From Arthrobacter liuii (GTDB lineage Bacteria > Actinomycetota > Actinomycetes > Actinomycetales > Micrococcaceae): a DNA stretch of 64,000 nucleotides. Positions within the stretch are counted from its first letter, which is position 1; every line of letters starts with the position of its first letter. The notes below the pieces were generated by a model. It ran no database searches and was not told the origin of the DNA. It saw nothing but the letters and a program-made list of their open reading frames with translations. Position numbers and translations under genes: made by a program. Below, piece by piece: positions 1 to 9,307 of this stretch. The stretch lies in the NCBI RefSeq assembly GCF_014639275.1, contig NZ_BMFW01000003.1, positions 1-64,000 of the forward strand, in the 5' to 3' direction.

Positions 1-222
1 CCGGAGGAAACACTGCGGCTCACCCAGACCAGCCAACCCCGTGTAGGGGTCTATCCTTACGGTCCGATGGCCCAAACCCAGCGCAGCCGCAAAATCGAAG
101 GCGGCAGGTAAACCCCGAACTGGTCCCCGAAAGTTGGACCGGCCACGTAACGGCCTTAAGCCGCCAGGTGCCTGAGCAGGTACCCCGGCGACCCGGGTCA
201 TCTCGGCCAGGGCGTCGCGCAT
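1..222 (-). other. Open reading frame running off the window edge, unidentified
   Basis: An open frame of 74 codons begins at a possible ATG (complement of 220-222) and stays open to base 1. I see no ribosome binding site and recognise no family motif. It may be the 5' part of a gene or chance coding in GC-rich DNA. The rest of the stretch up to 557 holds no gene I can support. Confidence 0.2.
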
Positions 223-557
223 GGGCGGGTGGCAGATGAATTACGAGAGTTCGGAAGGGTCGGCCTGGTTGCCGTCGGATCCACTCCCCACGACGATAGC
301 GAAGAAAGGACGCCACTGAACGTTGTGTGTGTGCTGATGCTTACACGAGGGGTACCGTGGCCGGTCCGGCTCGGTGACCGTTGCTGCAGCTATCGAGGGT
401 TTAGGTGCATGAGTCATCTTGTTCGTCCATTTCGGGGGCACTCGCAGTGCAGGGTTTGGCCGCGGGAGGCTGCCGGTTGTGGCGGCGCCTGGCCTATACT
501 TCAGCAACTGGACCGATGGGGCTGCCGGGTTCGGGCTGGGGAGGACGCAGGGGAGCG

Positions 558-3023
558 ATGGTTGGGCAAGAACGGGATGATCTGCTGACGCAGTCGCTGC
601 TGCTGGACGAGATCGGTCAGTCTGTGATCGGGATGGACAGCAAGTGGCGGGTGACGTACTGGAACCGCGCCTCGGAGCGTTTGTATGGTTTCCGCGCCGC
701 CGAGGTGCTGGGCATGACGCCGCAAGATTTAGGAATCGTCATGAACCTCCAGGCCGTCGGGAATGGGCTGACGGGGGAAGAAATCGCAGAACTGATCTCG
801 CACGGACACGACTGGGCGGGCGAGTTGTGGATCCGTGACCGGAACGGCAGGCAGTTTCCCGTGCATGCAACGATCAGCCCGATCAGGGGCAGACACACCG
901 TGCCCGTGGACATTGTGGCCATCTCAAAGGACATCACCGACAGGAAACGCCAGGAAGCGGTCCTGCGCCGCCTCTCCGCGATGGTGGAGTCCTCAGGAGA
1001 TGCCATTATCGGCGCCGACATGAACGGGAAGATCACCATCTGGAACGCGGGTGCGATCAGTATGTTCGGGTGGAACCGGCCTGAGGCCATGGGGAAAACC
1101 CACGACTTGTTCACGACGGCAGACTCGGAAAACCTGGACCATCGTGTCGCCGGGCGGATCCGCAGCGGCGCATTTGTTACCGGTGTGGAAGCGCGGTGGC
1201 GGCGCAAGGACGGGTCAATCATCGATGTTGAACTGACCGTGTCACCGGTATACGGGCAGGACGGCAAGCTCGCCGGCGCTTCCGCCATCGCGCGGGACAT
1301 CACGGAAATTAAGGCACTGCGGGCCGAAGCGGACGCGGAGCGGCGCCGGCTGCTGGCCGCGCAGGAGATGGCCCAGGTGGGAAGCATCGAATATTCCGCC
1401 GACGACACCGCGACCTGGCACTCGGAGGAATTCGGCCGCATTGTGGGTGCGAAGGGCGATGATTCCCTATCGCGGGCATGGATGCTGGAGCGGACTCATC
1501 CGGAGGACCGCGACCGCGTAGGGCAGGTGTGGCGCAGCCTGCACGCGGGTGCGGGATATGCCGATATCGAGTACCGCATCATCCGGTCCGACGGCGGGCA
1601 ACGGTGGCTGCATTCACGGATACGGACCGTGTACGGCCCTGATGGCCTGCCGTTGCAGTTTCTGGACACGGTGCTGGACGTGACCGAGCGAAAGGACACG
1701 GAACAGGTCCTGCAATGGCAGGCGCGCCACGATGCACTGACCGGCCTGCCAAACCGGTACCTGGTCACCGAGGTATTGCAGGGGTTCCTTGACCGCGGCT
1801 CGCGGCCGGCGGTCATGTTTATCGATATTGACAGGTTCAAGCTGGTCAATGACGGCATCGGCCACCGGGGAGGTGACAGGATTCTAATGCTCCTCGGTGA
1901 GCGGCTGATGGAGGCCGTCCGGGAAGGCGATACCGTGGCTCGTTTCGGCGGTGATGAATTCGTTATCGTCTGCGAAAACTTGGGGGTGCGTGCTGCCAAG
2001 GTTCTGGCTGCTCGGATCCGCGAACGTCTCAGGGCCCCTTTTGAGGTTGAGGATCGCCAGCTCTTCCTCAACGTCAGTGTCGGCATTTCATTGGCCGGTC
2101 CGAAGGAGACGGCCGAATCCATGCTCGGTGGGGCGGACACCGCGATGTATCGGGCCAAATCGGCCGGCGGGAACGCATCGGTGGTCTACCACGCCAGAAT
2201 GACCCAGCGAGCGAGTGGACGGCTTGATCTGGAGTCAGACCTACGGCTGGCCCTGGACAGGGACGAACTGTGTCTGTACTACCAACCGATCATGGACCTC
2301 GAGGCGGGCGTACCGCTCGGATTTGAGGAATTACTCCGCTGGCAGCACCCGGCCCATGGGTTGCTGATGCCGGACAGGTTTGTCCCCATCGCCGAAGAAA
2401 CAGGTCTGATTGTCCCGATCGGAAGCTGGCTGCTGAAGGAAACCCTGAACCAGGTCCAGCAATGGCGCAGGGACTTGGCGGAGGGGCCTGACCTGACCGC
2501 CGCGGTTAACATCTCAGGCCGGCAGCTCGTCGCGGAGGATTTCCCCGACATCGTGGAGACAGCGATCCGGGAAACCGGCATTGATCCTTCCGCCGTAAAC
2601 CTCGAAATCACCGAAACTGTCCTAATGGACGAACCCGACCTGCCAAAGGAAACACTGCAGCGCCTCTACCGCATGGGTGTCGGCCTTTCCATCGATGATT
2701 TCGGTACCGGCTACTCATCGCTGAGTTACCTCAAATGGCTCTCTGCACGGACCCTGAAAATCGACCGTACCTTCGTTCAGGAACTGGCGGCGGACCCCCG
2801 CGCCGGAACAGTGATTGAACTCGTCCTGGGAATGGCGAACAGCCTTAAACTGGACGTCGTCGCAGAAGGCGTGGAAACCGAAAGCCAGTTACGGGAATTG
2901 CGCCGCCTGGGCGTCACGCAGGCCCAGGGCTTCATCTGGAGCAAACCAATACCGGCCGAACAGGTCCCCGCTTTCCTGAGCACCTTTCCTGCCCTCAAGA
3001 AGCCCCAGGCCCCAGCGCACTAA
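558..3023 (+). CDS. PAS-PAS-PAS-GGDEF-EAL cyclic-di-GMP signalling protein
   Basis: An 821-residue soluble sensor with no membrane segment. Three PAS domains lie at about 15-125, 140-250 and 265-375, then GGDEF at about 385-550 and EAL at about 560-810. The cyclase motif is intact (RFGGDEF, GGDEF at 464-468) with a product-inhibition I-site RxxD (REGD) five residues before it. The EAL signature reads EEL (590-592). The catalytic Glu is kept, as are ITETVL, DDFGTGYSSL, LKIDRTF and AEGVETE, so phosphodiesterase activity looks possible. The ATG at 558 is chosen because a GGGGAG Shine-Dalgarno precedes it; the frame is open further upstream without one. Bifunctional c-di-GMP turnover driven by redox, oxygen or ligand sensing through PAS is inferred from the families. 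Confidence 0.93.
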   Translation: MVGQERDDLLTQSLLLDEIGQSVIGMDSKWRVTYWNRASERLYGFRAAEVLGMTPQDLGIVMNLQAVGNGLTGEEIAELISHGHDWAGELWIRDRNGRQFPVHATISPIRGRHTVPVDIVAISKDITDRKRQEAVLRRLSAMVESSGDAIIGADMNGKITIWNAGAISMFGWNRPEAMGKTHDLFTTADSENLDHRVAGRIRSGAFVTGVEARWRRKDGSIIDVELTVSPVYGQDGKLAGASAIARDITEIKALRAEADAERRRLLAAQEMAQVGSIEYSADDTATWHSEEFGRIVGAKGDDSLSRAWMLERTHPEDRDRVGQVWRSLHAGAGYADIEYRIIRSDGGQRWLHSRIRTVYGPDGLPLQFLDTVLDVTERKDTEQVLQWQARHDALTGLPNRYLVTEVLQGFLDRGSRPAVMFIDIDRFKLVNDGIGHRGGDRILMLLGERLMEAVREGDTVARFGGDEFVIVCENLGVRAAKVLAARIRERLRAPFEVEDRQLFLNVSVGISLAGPKETAESMLGGADTAMYRAKSAGGNASVVYHARMTQRASGRLDLESDLRLALDRDELCLYYQPIMDLEAGVPLGFEELLRWQHPAHGLLMPDRFVPIAEETGLIVPIGSWLLKETLNQVQQWRRDLAEGPDLTAAVNISGRQLVAEDFPDIVETAIRETGIDPSAVNLEITETVLMDEPDLPKETLQRLYRMGVGLSIDDFGTGYSSLSYLKWLSARTLKIDRTFVQELAADPRAGTVIELVLGMANSLKLDVVAEGVETESQLRELRRLGVTQAQGFIWSKPIPAEQVPAFLSTFPALKKPQAPAH

Positions 3024-3300
3024 CACAGCACCCCGGTCGCGCAGGAATTACGGCAGTCGGTCCCGCCGGCGGCCACATACGAAATATGGGTTACCGGCGA
3101 CATCCGCTGGTGGTGGGTCAGCCGGGGGAGTGGCCTGTCCCGGCCATCCGGCGTACGCGAACGGTGAGGTACCTGAAACGGCGGGCCGAAACGACGTCGG
3201 CACTGGTCACCGCTAACGGAATGGACCGTATTCCCTGCGCATGACTCGGGGGATGTATGACGCGGGGACTACGGTGATGGCCTGCCCCCGTTGGCGCTAC
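3024..3300. other. Intergenic stretch, no gene seen
   Basis: This lies between the c-di-GMP protein and the SnoaL-like remnant. I see no conserved coding frame, no clear promoter and no strong stem-loop. It may contain the eroded 5' part of the downstream remnant. Confidence 0.4.
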
Positions 3301-3575
3301 GTGGTGCTGTTAGGGGTGAAGCAGGGACGGGACGCTGTTCTGGGCTACTTCGGTGAGCTTGTCACCCGTTCCCAAGCGTCTTTCAAGGCCACGGTCCAGG
3401 ACGTCGTTGGTGCCAACCACATAAGGTCGGCATTCATCTCGCGCATGCCCAGAGCAATGGTAAAACGATGGACGCCGCACCGGTTATCGTCTTCGTGGTC
3501 TGCTACGGCAAAGTGGTCGAAGGCCGGGAATACTTTGACGACACCGCCAAAGCCGATGAATTTTTTCGACGTAAG
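3301..3575 (+). pseudogene. SnoaL-like (NTF2-fold) gene remnant, frameshifted
   Basis: One frame (from 3301) reads GRDAVLGYFGELVTRSQASF and continues to about 3420. The homology then carries on one frame away from 3426 as GIHLAHAQSNGKTMD, PVIVFVVCYGKVVEGREYFD and DDTAKADEFF. Together these match the C-terminal two thirds of the small SnoaL/ketosteroid-isomerase-like family, which usually end near DEFW/DEFF. A single base loss near 3415-3425 explains the shift, and the first 40-50 residues are not recognisable. I see no start codon with a ribosome binding site. It faces another broken gene (3623-4087). Confidence 0.72.
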
Positions 3576-3622
3576 ACTTCCGAGGACGACCCTCTAGAAC
3601 CCCGGGAAGAACTTGGCCCGCA

Positions 3623-4087
3623 TCAAGGTGTGCCGCTGGCTTCCAGGCGTCGGAGGCCTTGACGCAGCGAGCCCGCGACCGGCGCGTTCCGCGTCACCAC
3701 GATCAACAACGCCGCGAGACGGACTGCCAAGCTCGTGGGTTTCCGGTTTCCGGTTCCAGGTCACGTGGAGCCGTGACCCCCGTCCTCACCTGGCTCGATC
3801 CGGGCGCTGACGTAACTGCCTGGGGCGCAGAAATTGCTCTCCCGCACCGTCCATGTGACAACCTGGGGATCTGACCAGTCGTAGTGTTCCCTGGCCCAGA
3901 CAGTCCCGCCCGGAGACTTGCTTCCCTCCCGGAGATCCGCGGGAGCCTCACTCACCGGGTAAACCTCATACAAAGGCGGATAAATCCCGGGCCAGACATC
4001 GGGCCTGCGCGGGCTAAAGTCCAGTAACGTTCCACGGATTCTTTCCGGTGACACGCGTGAATCCAACACCCTCTCCACCTTGGGCAC
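3623..4087 (-). pseudogene. SRPBCC-family (polyketide cyclase-like) gene, two frameshifts
   Basis: From a GTG at 4087 with a GGGAGG ribosome binding site, the frame reads VERVLDSRVSPERIRGTLLD and WPGIYPPLYEVYPVSE, then AREHYDWSDPQVVTWTVRES. This is a typical SRPBCC (START-like, hydrophobic-ligand pocket) sequence. The frame ends early at 3761. Homology continues after a shift in a run of G near 3775 (LHVTWNRKPETHE) and after a second shift near 3745 (LAVRLAALLIVVTRNAPVA), to a natural stop at 3623-3625. The gene was about 150 codons. Two independent frameshifts make decay more likely than sequencing error. Confidence 0.75.
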
Positions 4088-4464
4088 TTGCACTCCCTCC
4101 CGAACGCTTCCAGTGTCCCCGAGTCCCAGCGCGATGCAAGAGTTTGGGTTTGGACTCCTTGGTGTCACCGTCGATGTCACCAACCTCAGCCCGGATGGAT
4201 CGACTTGGGGGACAGATGCCTTCGCCAATGTCAGAATCACTCCCTGGAATCCCAAAGCCGTAGCTCCTGAAACGAGTTGAACGACAGTAAGTACGCAGTA
4301 GCCGGGCATTAGCAACGCGGCAGGGTGTTAACCGGTCGTGCAGGCTCGGTGCCTCCTGTTGTGGCGGCCGGTGGGCTGTCAGCCTTAAACCGTATCTTCG
4401 TCGTGGCGTTTGCTCCCTGCGGTGGTTCGTCGCCTGCAATTTCCGGAATCGCTACTGCACACTC

Positions 4465-4680
4465 TGCGAGGATGCACCCGGAACCCATCCCGACCTCGTC
4501 CGAATGGCGTTGTTCGGCTGTGTGGCCAACAACGCCGACCGGAAGAGCGGGCATGTACTGCGCGGCCGGGACGGCCGGATCTGTGGCATCGACCACAGGC
4601 TTTTGTTTTCCGCCGGATTCAGGCCGCGCACCGGGATCTGGGCTGCCGCGCAGCCGTTTCTCCCATTCTGGCTCTTCCAG
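4465..4680 (+). pseudogene. Fragment of SCO1664-like (HipA/PI-kinase-fold) gene
   Basis: Read in the frame of 4504, this stretch gives PDLVRMALFGCVANNADRKS, then GHVLRGRDGRICGIDHRLLF and GFRPRTGIW. The NNADRK...GH...GIDH pattern is the catalytic-loop and metal-loop signature of the SCO1664 family (phosphatidylinositol-kinase-like fold). Only about 70 codons are recognisable of a gene normally some 250-280 codons long. The N-terminal lobe and the C-terminal helices are gone. It is the third decayed gene in a row here. Confidence 0.62.
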
Positions 4681-4728
4681 TTCCTAGCCGGGGCGAACTC
4701 AACCACGGGTATTTGCCTACAACATATC

Positions 4729-4744
4729 ATTGCGTCTACGCAAT
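4729..4744. promoter_or_regulatory. Operator-like inverted repeat, distal site of GH15 operon
   Basis: ATTGC-GTCTAC-GCAAT, and the symmetry extends outward to ATCATTGCG/CGCAATGAT (4726-4747). It is a perfect match to the TTGC-N6-GCAA element found at several promoters here, centred about 130 bases upstream of the GH15 start. It is probably bound by the MarR regulator at 20703. Confidence 0.65.
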
Positions 4745-4830
4745 GATAAGGGAAACTTCATCCCAATGCGAACTGCGGGAGAAAAGCTGGGGGACTTGAG
4801 CATTTGGTCTGCCGAATCTGGGGGATGTTC

Positions 4831-4846
4831 ATTGCGCCCTAGCAAT
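4831..4846. promoter_or_regulatory. Operator-like inverted repeat, proximal site of GH15 operon
   Basis: ATTGC-GCCCTA-GCAAT, the second perfect TTGC-N6-GCAA element before the GH15 gene. It overlaps a possible -35 (TTGCGC, 4832-4837), which is 18 bases from a possible -10 (TAGACT, 4856-4861). Binding here would block RNA polymerase. The promoter assignment is inference. Confidence 0.65.
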
Positions 4847-4868
4847 TATTGCCCTTAGACTAATTGTT

Positions 4869-6638
4869 ATGGCAGAGCCACCAATGGACTTCCCCCCGCA
4901 TGTTTTGCGTGAGTACGCGATGGTTGCAGACGGTGCCCGGGCGGCGTTGATAGGTCCCCGGGGAGATGTGGTCTGGATGTGTGCGCCGCGCTGGCACAGT
5001 GATGCCGTCTTCTCGGGGCTGCTGGGTGGGCCGGGGACTTTCGCGGTAAGTCCGACCGATCCCCGCTATGTGTGGGGCGGACAGTACGAGGACGGAACGC
5101 TGATTTGGGTGAGCCGGTGGGTAACCGGGACTGGGATTGTTGAGTGCCGCGAGGCGCTGGCATATCCCGGGGATCCTACTGGGGCGGTACTGCTGCGCCG
5201 GATTTCTGCTGTACTGGGCCCGGCGTCTGTTCGGATGGTTTTGGACGTGCGGGCGAACTTCGGCAAGCACAAAATGACCCGTCTTTCCTGTCAAGACGGT
5301 GTGTGGACTGCGCGTTCCGGGAACATGAGGGTGCGTCTGGTTGGTGCGTCGAGGGCGAAGTCCGGGGAAGAAGGTCTTGAAGCGGTTTTTGAGCTGGCAG
5401 AAGGTGATTCCCACGATCTTGTGCTGGAAATCTCCGATCACCAACTTCCCGGAGAACCGGCGGAGCCGGGGCCCACTTGGAGTGCCACGGAAAATGCGTG
5501 GCATTCGGCGGTTCCCCGGTTCGATAACACGATATCCGCCGATGACTGCCGGCAGTCATATGCTGTTCTCCGCGGAATGACGGGGGTGGGGGGCGCGATG
5601 GTGGCGGCATCCACCATGGGCTTGCCCGAGCGGGCCGAGCAGAAGAGGAATTACGACTACCGCTATGCGTGGATCCGGGACCAGTGTTACGTCGGCCAGG
5701 CAGTCGCGGCTTGCAAGATGTTTCCACTGCTGGACGACGCGGTGGGTTTTGTTGCCTCCAGACTGCTTGCGGACGGACCGGATATGCGGCCGGCGTACAC
5801 CACGGAGGGTGGCCAGGTCCCGGATGAATGGGACATTGGGCTACCCGGATACCCCGGTGGCGCGGGCCGGGCCGGGAACTGGGTCAACAAGCAGTTCCAG
5901 CTGGATGCATTCGGGGAGTCACTACTGCTTTTCGCCGCCGCTGCAGAAAATGACCGGCTGAACCTTCAGCATTGGAAGGCGGCAGAGATCTGCGCGGGCG
6001 CCATTATGGGGCGGTGGCAGGAACCCGATGCGGGCATGTGGGAACTCGACAACCGCAAATGGGCCCATTCGCGCCTCATCTGCGCTGCCGGCCTGCGGGC
6101 CATAGGGCGGAACGCCCCGCCGCAACAGGGGGCGAAATGGACGTCACAGGCTGACACCCTGATTACGGACGTGGCCAATGACTGCCTGCACCCCAGCGGG
6201 CGGTGGCAACGCGCACCGGATGATGACCGCGTCGACGCGTCGCTGCTTCTTCCGGTGATCCGCGGTGCTCTTCCGCCCGATGACCCCCGGTCAGTAGCCA
6301 CCCTTAGAACAGTTCAGGACGGCCTGGCCAGGGACAGGTACCTGTATCGCTTCCGCCAGGATGGACGGGCTCTGGCCAAGTCTGAGGGAGCGTTCCTGCT
6401 GTGTGGTTTTGACATGGCCATGGCCCTCCACCAAAGCGGAGAGACCACTGAAGCGGCCCGCTGGTTCGAAAGAAACCGCGCTGCCTGCGGCTCCCCGGGC
6501 CTCTTCACGGAGGAGTACGACGTCGAGCAACGCCAACTTCGTGGCAATTTCCCACAAGCCTTTGTACACGCCGCCATGCTCGAAACCTCACGTCGGCTGG
6601 CGGATCCTCCGCCCCCGTGGGGCGGCCTGAATTCCTGA
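4869..6638 (+). CDS. Glycoside hydrolase family 15 protein (glucoamylase/trehalase-like)
   Basis: A 589-residue inverting alpha-glucosidase-type enzyme: N-terminal beta-sandwich (about 1-230) and (alpha/alpha)6 barrel (about 240-585). GH15 landmarks are RNYDYRYAWIRD, the general-acid region PDAGMWELD and the general-base region FTEEYDVEQRQLRGNFPQAF. No signal peptide, so it should act in the cytoplasm on alpha-glucans or trehalose and release beta-glucose. It is the first gene of a plus-strand operon reaching to 12277. The ATG has no Shine-Dalgarno; a leaderless transcript starting at the ATG would fit the promoter described upstream. It is only distantly similar to the second GH15 at 16994-18853, and the exact substrate is unknown. 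Confidence 0.88.
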   Translation: MAEPPMDFPPHVLREYAMVADGARAALIGPRGDVVWMCAPRWHSDAVFSGLLGGPGTFAVSPTDPRYVWGGQYEDGTLIWVSRWVTGTGIVECREALAYPGDPTGAVLLRRISAVLGPASVRMVLDVRANFGKHKMTRLSCQDGVWTARSGNMRVRLVGASRAKSGEEGLEAVFELAEGDSHDLVLEISDHQLPGEPAEPGPTWSATENAWHSAVPRFDNTISADDCRQSYAVLRGMTGVGGAMVAASTMGLPERAEQKRNYDYRYAWIRDQCYVGQAVAACKMFPLLDDAVGFVASRLLADGPDMRPAYTTEGGQVPDEWDIGLPGYPGGAGRAGNWVNKQFQLDAFGESLLLFAAAAENDRLNLQHWKAAEICAGAIMGRWQEPDAGMWELDNRKWAHSRLICAAGLRAIGRNAPPQQGAKWTSQADTLITDVANDCLHPSGRWQRAPDDDRVDASLLLPVIRGALPPDDPRSVATLRTVQDGLARDRYLYRFRQDGRALAKSEGAFLLCGFDMAMALHQSGETTEAARWFERNRAACGSPGLFTEEYDVEQRQLRGNFPQAFVHAAMLETSRRLADPPPPWGGLNS

Positions 6639-6697
6639 CGGCGAGCACGGCCAACCACATATTTGGTGAAGTAACCGAGACGCGAGAAGGAGCAGGC

Positions 6698-7717
6698 ATG
6701 AACACCTTCAAAGGCAAGACAGTGGTTGTTACAGGCGCGAGCGGCGGTATCGGGCGGGCCACGGCCATCGGCTTCGGCCGACAAGGAGCCTACGTCGCGC
6801 TGCTGGCCCGGGGAGAAACAGGACTGGCCAGTGCAGCCAGAGAAGTGGAAGCGGCGGGGGGACGGACACTGACGATCGCGGTGGATACCTCCGACCACGA
6901 TGCCCTCGATACGGCAACCACCCGCGTTGAGCGGGAACTGGGTCCAATCGACGTCTGGGTTAATGTCGCTTTCACTTCAGTTTTCGCCCCCTTTGCGGAT
7001 ATTAAACCCGAGGAGTACAAGCGCGTCACCGAGGTCAGCTATCTCGGGTACGTCTACGGAACAATGATCGCATTGAACCGGATGAAGAAGCAGGGGCAGG
7101 GCACTATTGTCCAGGTGGGCTCGGCCCTTGCCTATCGCGGAATCCCGCTCCAGTCCGCCTATTGCGGTGCAAAACATGCCATCCAGGGCTTCAACGAATC
7201 CCTTCGGTGCGAACTGCTCCACGATGGAAGCCCGATCAGGACAACGATGGTGCAGATGCCGGCCGTCAACACACCACAGTTCAGCTGGGTGCTTTCCCGT
7301 CTGCCGAACAAGGCCCAGCCGGTGCCGCCCATATACCAGCCCGAAGTTGCAGCAAGTGGCGTCCTTTACGCGGCCGCCCACCCGCAGCGCCGGGAGTATT
7401 GGGTTGGAGGAAGCACCATGGGCACCTTGGTGGCCAATGCCGTCGTCCCAGGGCTGCTCGACAGGTACTTGGCACGGACAGGATTCAAATCCCAGCAAAG
7501 GCCGCAACCGCGCGACCCCGATCAGCCCGTAAACCTTTGGAAACCGGCAGACGAGGACCGGGACTTCGGCACCCACGGCGCATTTGATGGGCGTTCAGCA
7601 GAGTGGAGCGGCCAATTGTGGGCTTCCCATCACCACGGCCTCTTGGCAGCGGCCGGAGCTGCGGCAGCGGGATTGTTGACGTTGCTCCCTCTGTCGCTGG
7701 GAAAGAGGCGGCGATGA
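6698..7717 (+). CDS. SDR-family oxidoreductase with C-terminal hydrophobic tail
   Basis: A 339-residue short-chain dehydrogenase. The NAD(P) motif TGASGGIG sits at about residue 12 and the catalytic YxxxK as SAYCGAKHA. After the usual 250-residue SDR core comes an extra 80-90 residue tail ending in a hydrophobic segment and KRRR, so it may be held at the membrane. The ATG follows a good GAAGGAG site. The stop overlaps the next gene (ATGA). A paralogue, internally deleted, sits at 25492-25845 in front of the same kind of small protein, so this SDR and the next gene form a module. The substrate is not known; sugar or polyol oxidation is suggested only by context. Confidence 0.88.
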   Translation: MNTFKGKTVVVTGASGGIGRATAIGFGRQGAYVALLARGETGLASAAREVEAAGGRTLTIAVDTSDHDALDTATTRVERELGPIDVWVNVAFTSVFAPFADIKPEEYKRVTEVSYLGYVYGTMIALNRMKKQGQGTIVQVGSALAYRGIPLQSAYCGAKHAIQGFNESLRCELLHDGSPIRTTMVQMPAVNTPQFSWVLSRLPNKAQPVPPIYQPEVAASGVLYAAAHPQRREYWVGGSTMGTLVANAVVPGLLDRYLARTGFKSQQRPQPRDPDQPVNLWKPADEDRDFGTHGAFDGRSAEWSGQLWASHHHGLLAAAGAAAAGLLTLLPLSLGKRRR

Positions 7718-8100
7718 TGGAGCCGCTGGAGACCACCCGCGGAGCATACGGCCTGTGCCAGCTGGCCTTCCCGGCGCCGGTTTTCCGTCTTGCGGTTCGC
7801 CAGCAACCGGAACCGGATGCGCGTGTCCGGGCCGTGATGCGCATTCTGGGCGCGAGGCATCTGATTCAAGCCATAGTCGTTGGGGCAGTCCCAACCTCAG
7901 GTGCGCTCCGCGTGGGTGCCGGCGTGGTCGACTTACTGCACTCCGTCAGCATGGCCGCCCTGGCCCTCGCCGATCGGCGGCGCCGCAGGGCAGCCGCCGT
8001 GGACGCCGTGATCGCAGGGCTGTTCGGAGGCATGGAATTCGCGGTTGCCTCCCGTCGTAAACGGGGCGCGCCCGCGGCGGCGCCCCGCCGGCGCGGATGA
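7714..8100 (+). CDS. Small conserved protein with ILGARH motif, unknown function
   Basis: A 128-residue protein translationally coupled to the SDR by an ATGA overlap. It contains MRILGARHLIQA followed by two hydrophobic stretches (about 50-75 and 80-110) separated by a run of arginines (ADRRRRRAAA), so it is probably a small membrane protein. The paralogue at 25049-25495 shares RVLGARHLLQA and LALAAVDRRRRQ and is again coupled to an SDR. I do not recognise a named function. The consistent pairing suggests it serves as a partner or membrane anchor of the SDR. Confidence 0.75.
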   Translation: MMEPLETTRGAYGLCQLAFPAPVFRLAVRQQPEPDARVRAVMRILGARHLIQAIVVGAVPTSGALRVGAGVVDLLHSVSMAALALADRRRRRAAAVDAVIAGLFGGMEFAVASRRKRGAPAAAPRRRG

Positions 8101-8195
8101 TGTGGCTCTGATTGGGCCACTGGGGATCAGCGCCGCGTGTGTAGTAAGGGAAGATTTTGCGGAATGAAAGAAGCAGCGTCAGGACGGGGAGCGGC

Positions 8196-8654
8196 ATGAA
8201 GACACCAGTTCCAACAAATGCAACCATTCACGGGATAGACCGCATGATCCGCAATGTGGAAACCGGACGATTTGAGAGGTCACTTTCCGGGCTCACTGCG
8301 GCCGGCGCCCTGGTTACCGCGGCGGAAATATATTTTGAACACGACAAGGCAAGCTTCGGCAACAAACTCATGTGGCTCCCGGTCGCCCTTGGACCGGTGG
8401 GAGCGGCTGCCGGGATCGCCGGGATCTTTAGCAAGAGGATGGCCAAGACAGCACTTCCCCTGGCTTCCGCGGCCATCGTCGCCAACGGCTTGCAGGGAAC
8501 GTATTTGCACGCGCGGGGCATCGCCCAGAAGCCTGGAGGATTCTCCAACCTGACCTACAACATGGAGATGGGACCACCATTACTGGCACCGCTTCTGGTG
8601 ACGCTGGTTGGCGGGATGGGTTTGCTTGCCGCAGTACTGAGGAGGGAAAAGTGA
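8196..8654 (+). CDS. Small integral membrane protein, unknown function
   Basis: A 152-residue hydrophobic protein with three to four predicted membrane segments (about 28-46, 62-84, 90-110, 128-148). The ATG at 8196 has a GGGGAG site four bases before it, better than the in-frame ATG at 8157. The stop overlaps the GTG of the next gene (GTGA), so it is coupled to the gluconate-dehydrogenase-like subunit. By position it could be the membrane or electron-transfer anchor for the GMC flavoprotein complex, which otherwise lacks one. That is inference; no haem ligands or cysteines are obvious. Confidence 0.78.
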   Translation: MKTPVPTNATIHGIDRMIRNVETGRFERSLSGLTAAGALVTAAEIYFEHDKASFGNKLMWLPVALGPVGAAAGIAGIFSKRMAKTALPLASAAIVANGLQGTYLHARGIAQKPGGFSNLTYNMEMGPPLLAPLLVTLVGGMGLLAAVLRREK

Positions 8655-9307
8655 CAGCACTCCCGCTTGACGCCAACGACGGCGGCGGCCGCTTTCCCGG
8701 CTTCGACGCGCAAGGACAGTCCTCGCGTTGGGATCGGGTTACCCAGGGGGTGGTCCTGGCCCGCCTGGGACGGCCCACAGATCTGCGGTTTTTTACCGTT
8801 GCGGAGGAAGCAGCAGCGAGGGCGCTGTTTGATCAGTTGCTGGACCAGCGCCAAGAGCCCCGGGTTCCAGTGGTAAACATGGTCGATGCCCGCCTGGCTG
8901 AGGACCAGACCGACGGCTGGCATTACGAAGACATGGAACCGGACCCGGCTGCCTGGCGCAGCACACTGGCTGAGCTGGACGCCGAAGCCCGTGAACGCCA
9001 CGAAAGGCCGTTCGCCGAGCTTTCCTGTGAAGAGCAAACGCTGCTTCTGACCGACATTCAGGCAGCGGAAAAGTGGCGGGGCCGACAGGCGTCTCGCGTC
9101 TGGAGCTTGTGGACGCGGTACGCATGCACGGCCTTCTACTCGCACCCCCTGGCCTGGGACGAGATAGGTTTCGCCGGGCCCGCTTATCCCCGGGGATACA
9201 AGAATCTCGGTCTCAACGCCCGGGAACCCTTCGAGGTGGCGGATGCGCGCCCGGCCCAGGATCCTGCACCACACAAGGCCAAATCTGAAACAGGAAGGCA
9301 ACGCTGA
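8651..9307 (+). CDS. Gluconate 2-dehydrogenase subunit 3 family protein
   Basis: A 218-residue protein with the features of the small (gamma) subunit family of membrane gluconate/fructose dehydrogenases: FFTVAEEAAARALFDQLL near residue 40 and a C-terminal FYSHPLAWDEIGFAGPAYPR. It normally pairs with a GMC flavoprotein, which is exactly the next gene (TGATG overlap). Classical family members start with a twin-arginine signal that carries the complex across the membrane. None is visible here, so the complex probably stays in the cytoplasm. GTG start with a GGAGGG site. Confidence 0.85.
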   Translation: MTALPLDANDGGGRFPGFDAQGQSSRWDRVTQGVVLARLGRPTDLRFFTVAEEAAARALFDQLLDQRQEPRVPVVNMVDARLAEDQTDGWHYEDMEPDPAAWRSTLAELDAEARERHERPFAELSCEEQTLLLTDIQAAEKWRGRQASRVWSLWTRYACTAFYSHPLAWDEIGFAGPAYPRGYKNLGLNAREPFEVADARPAQDPAPHKAKSETGRQR

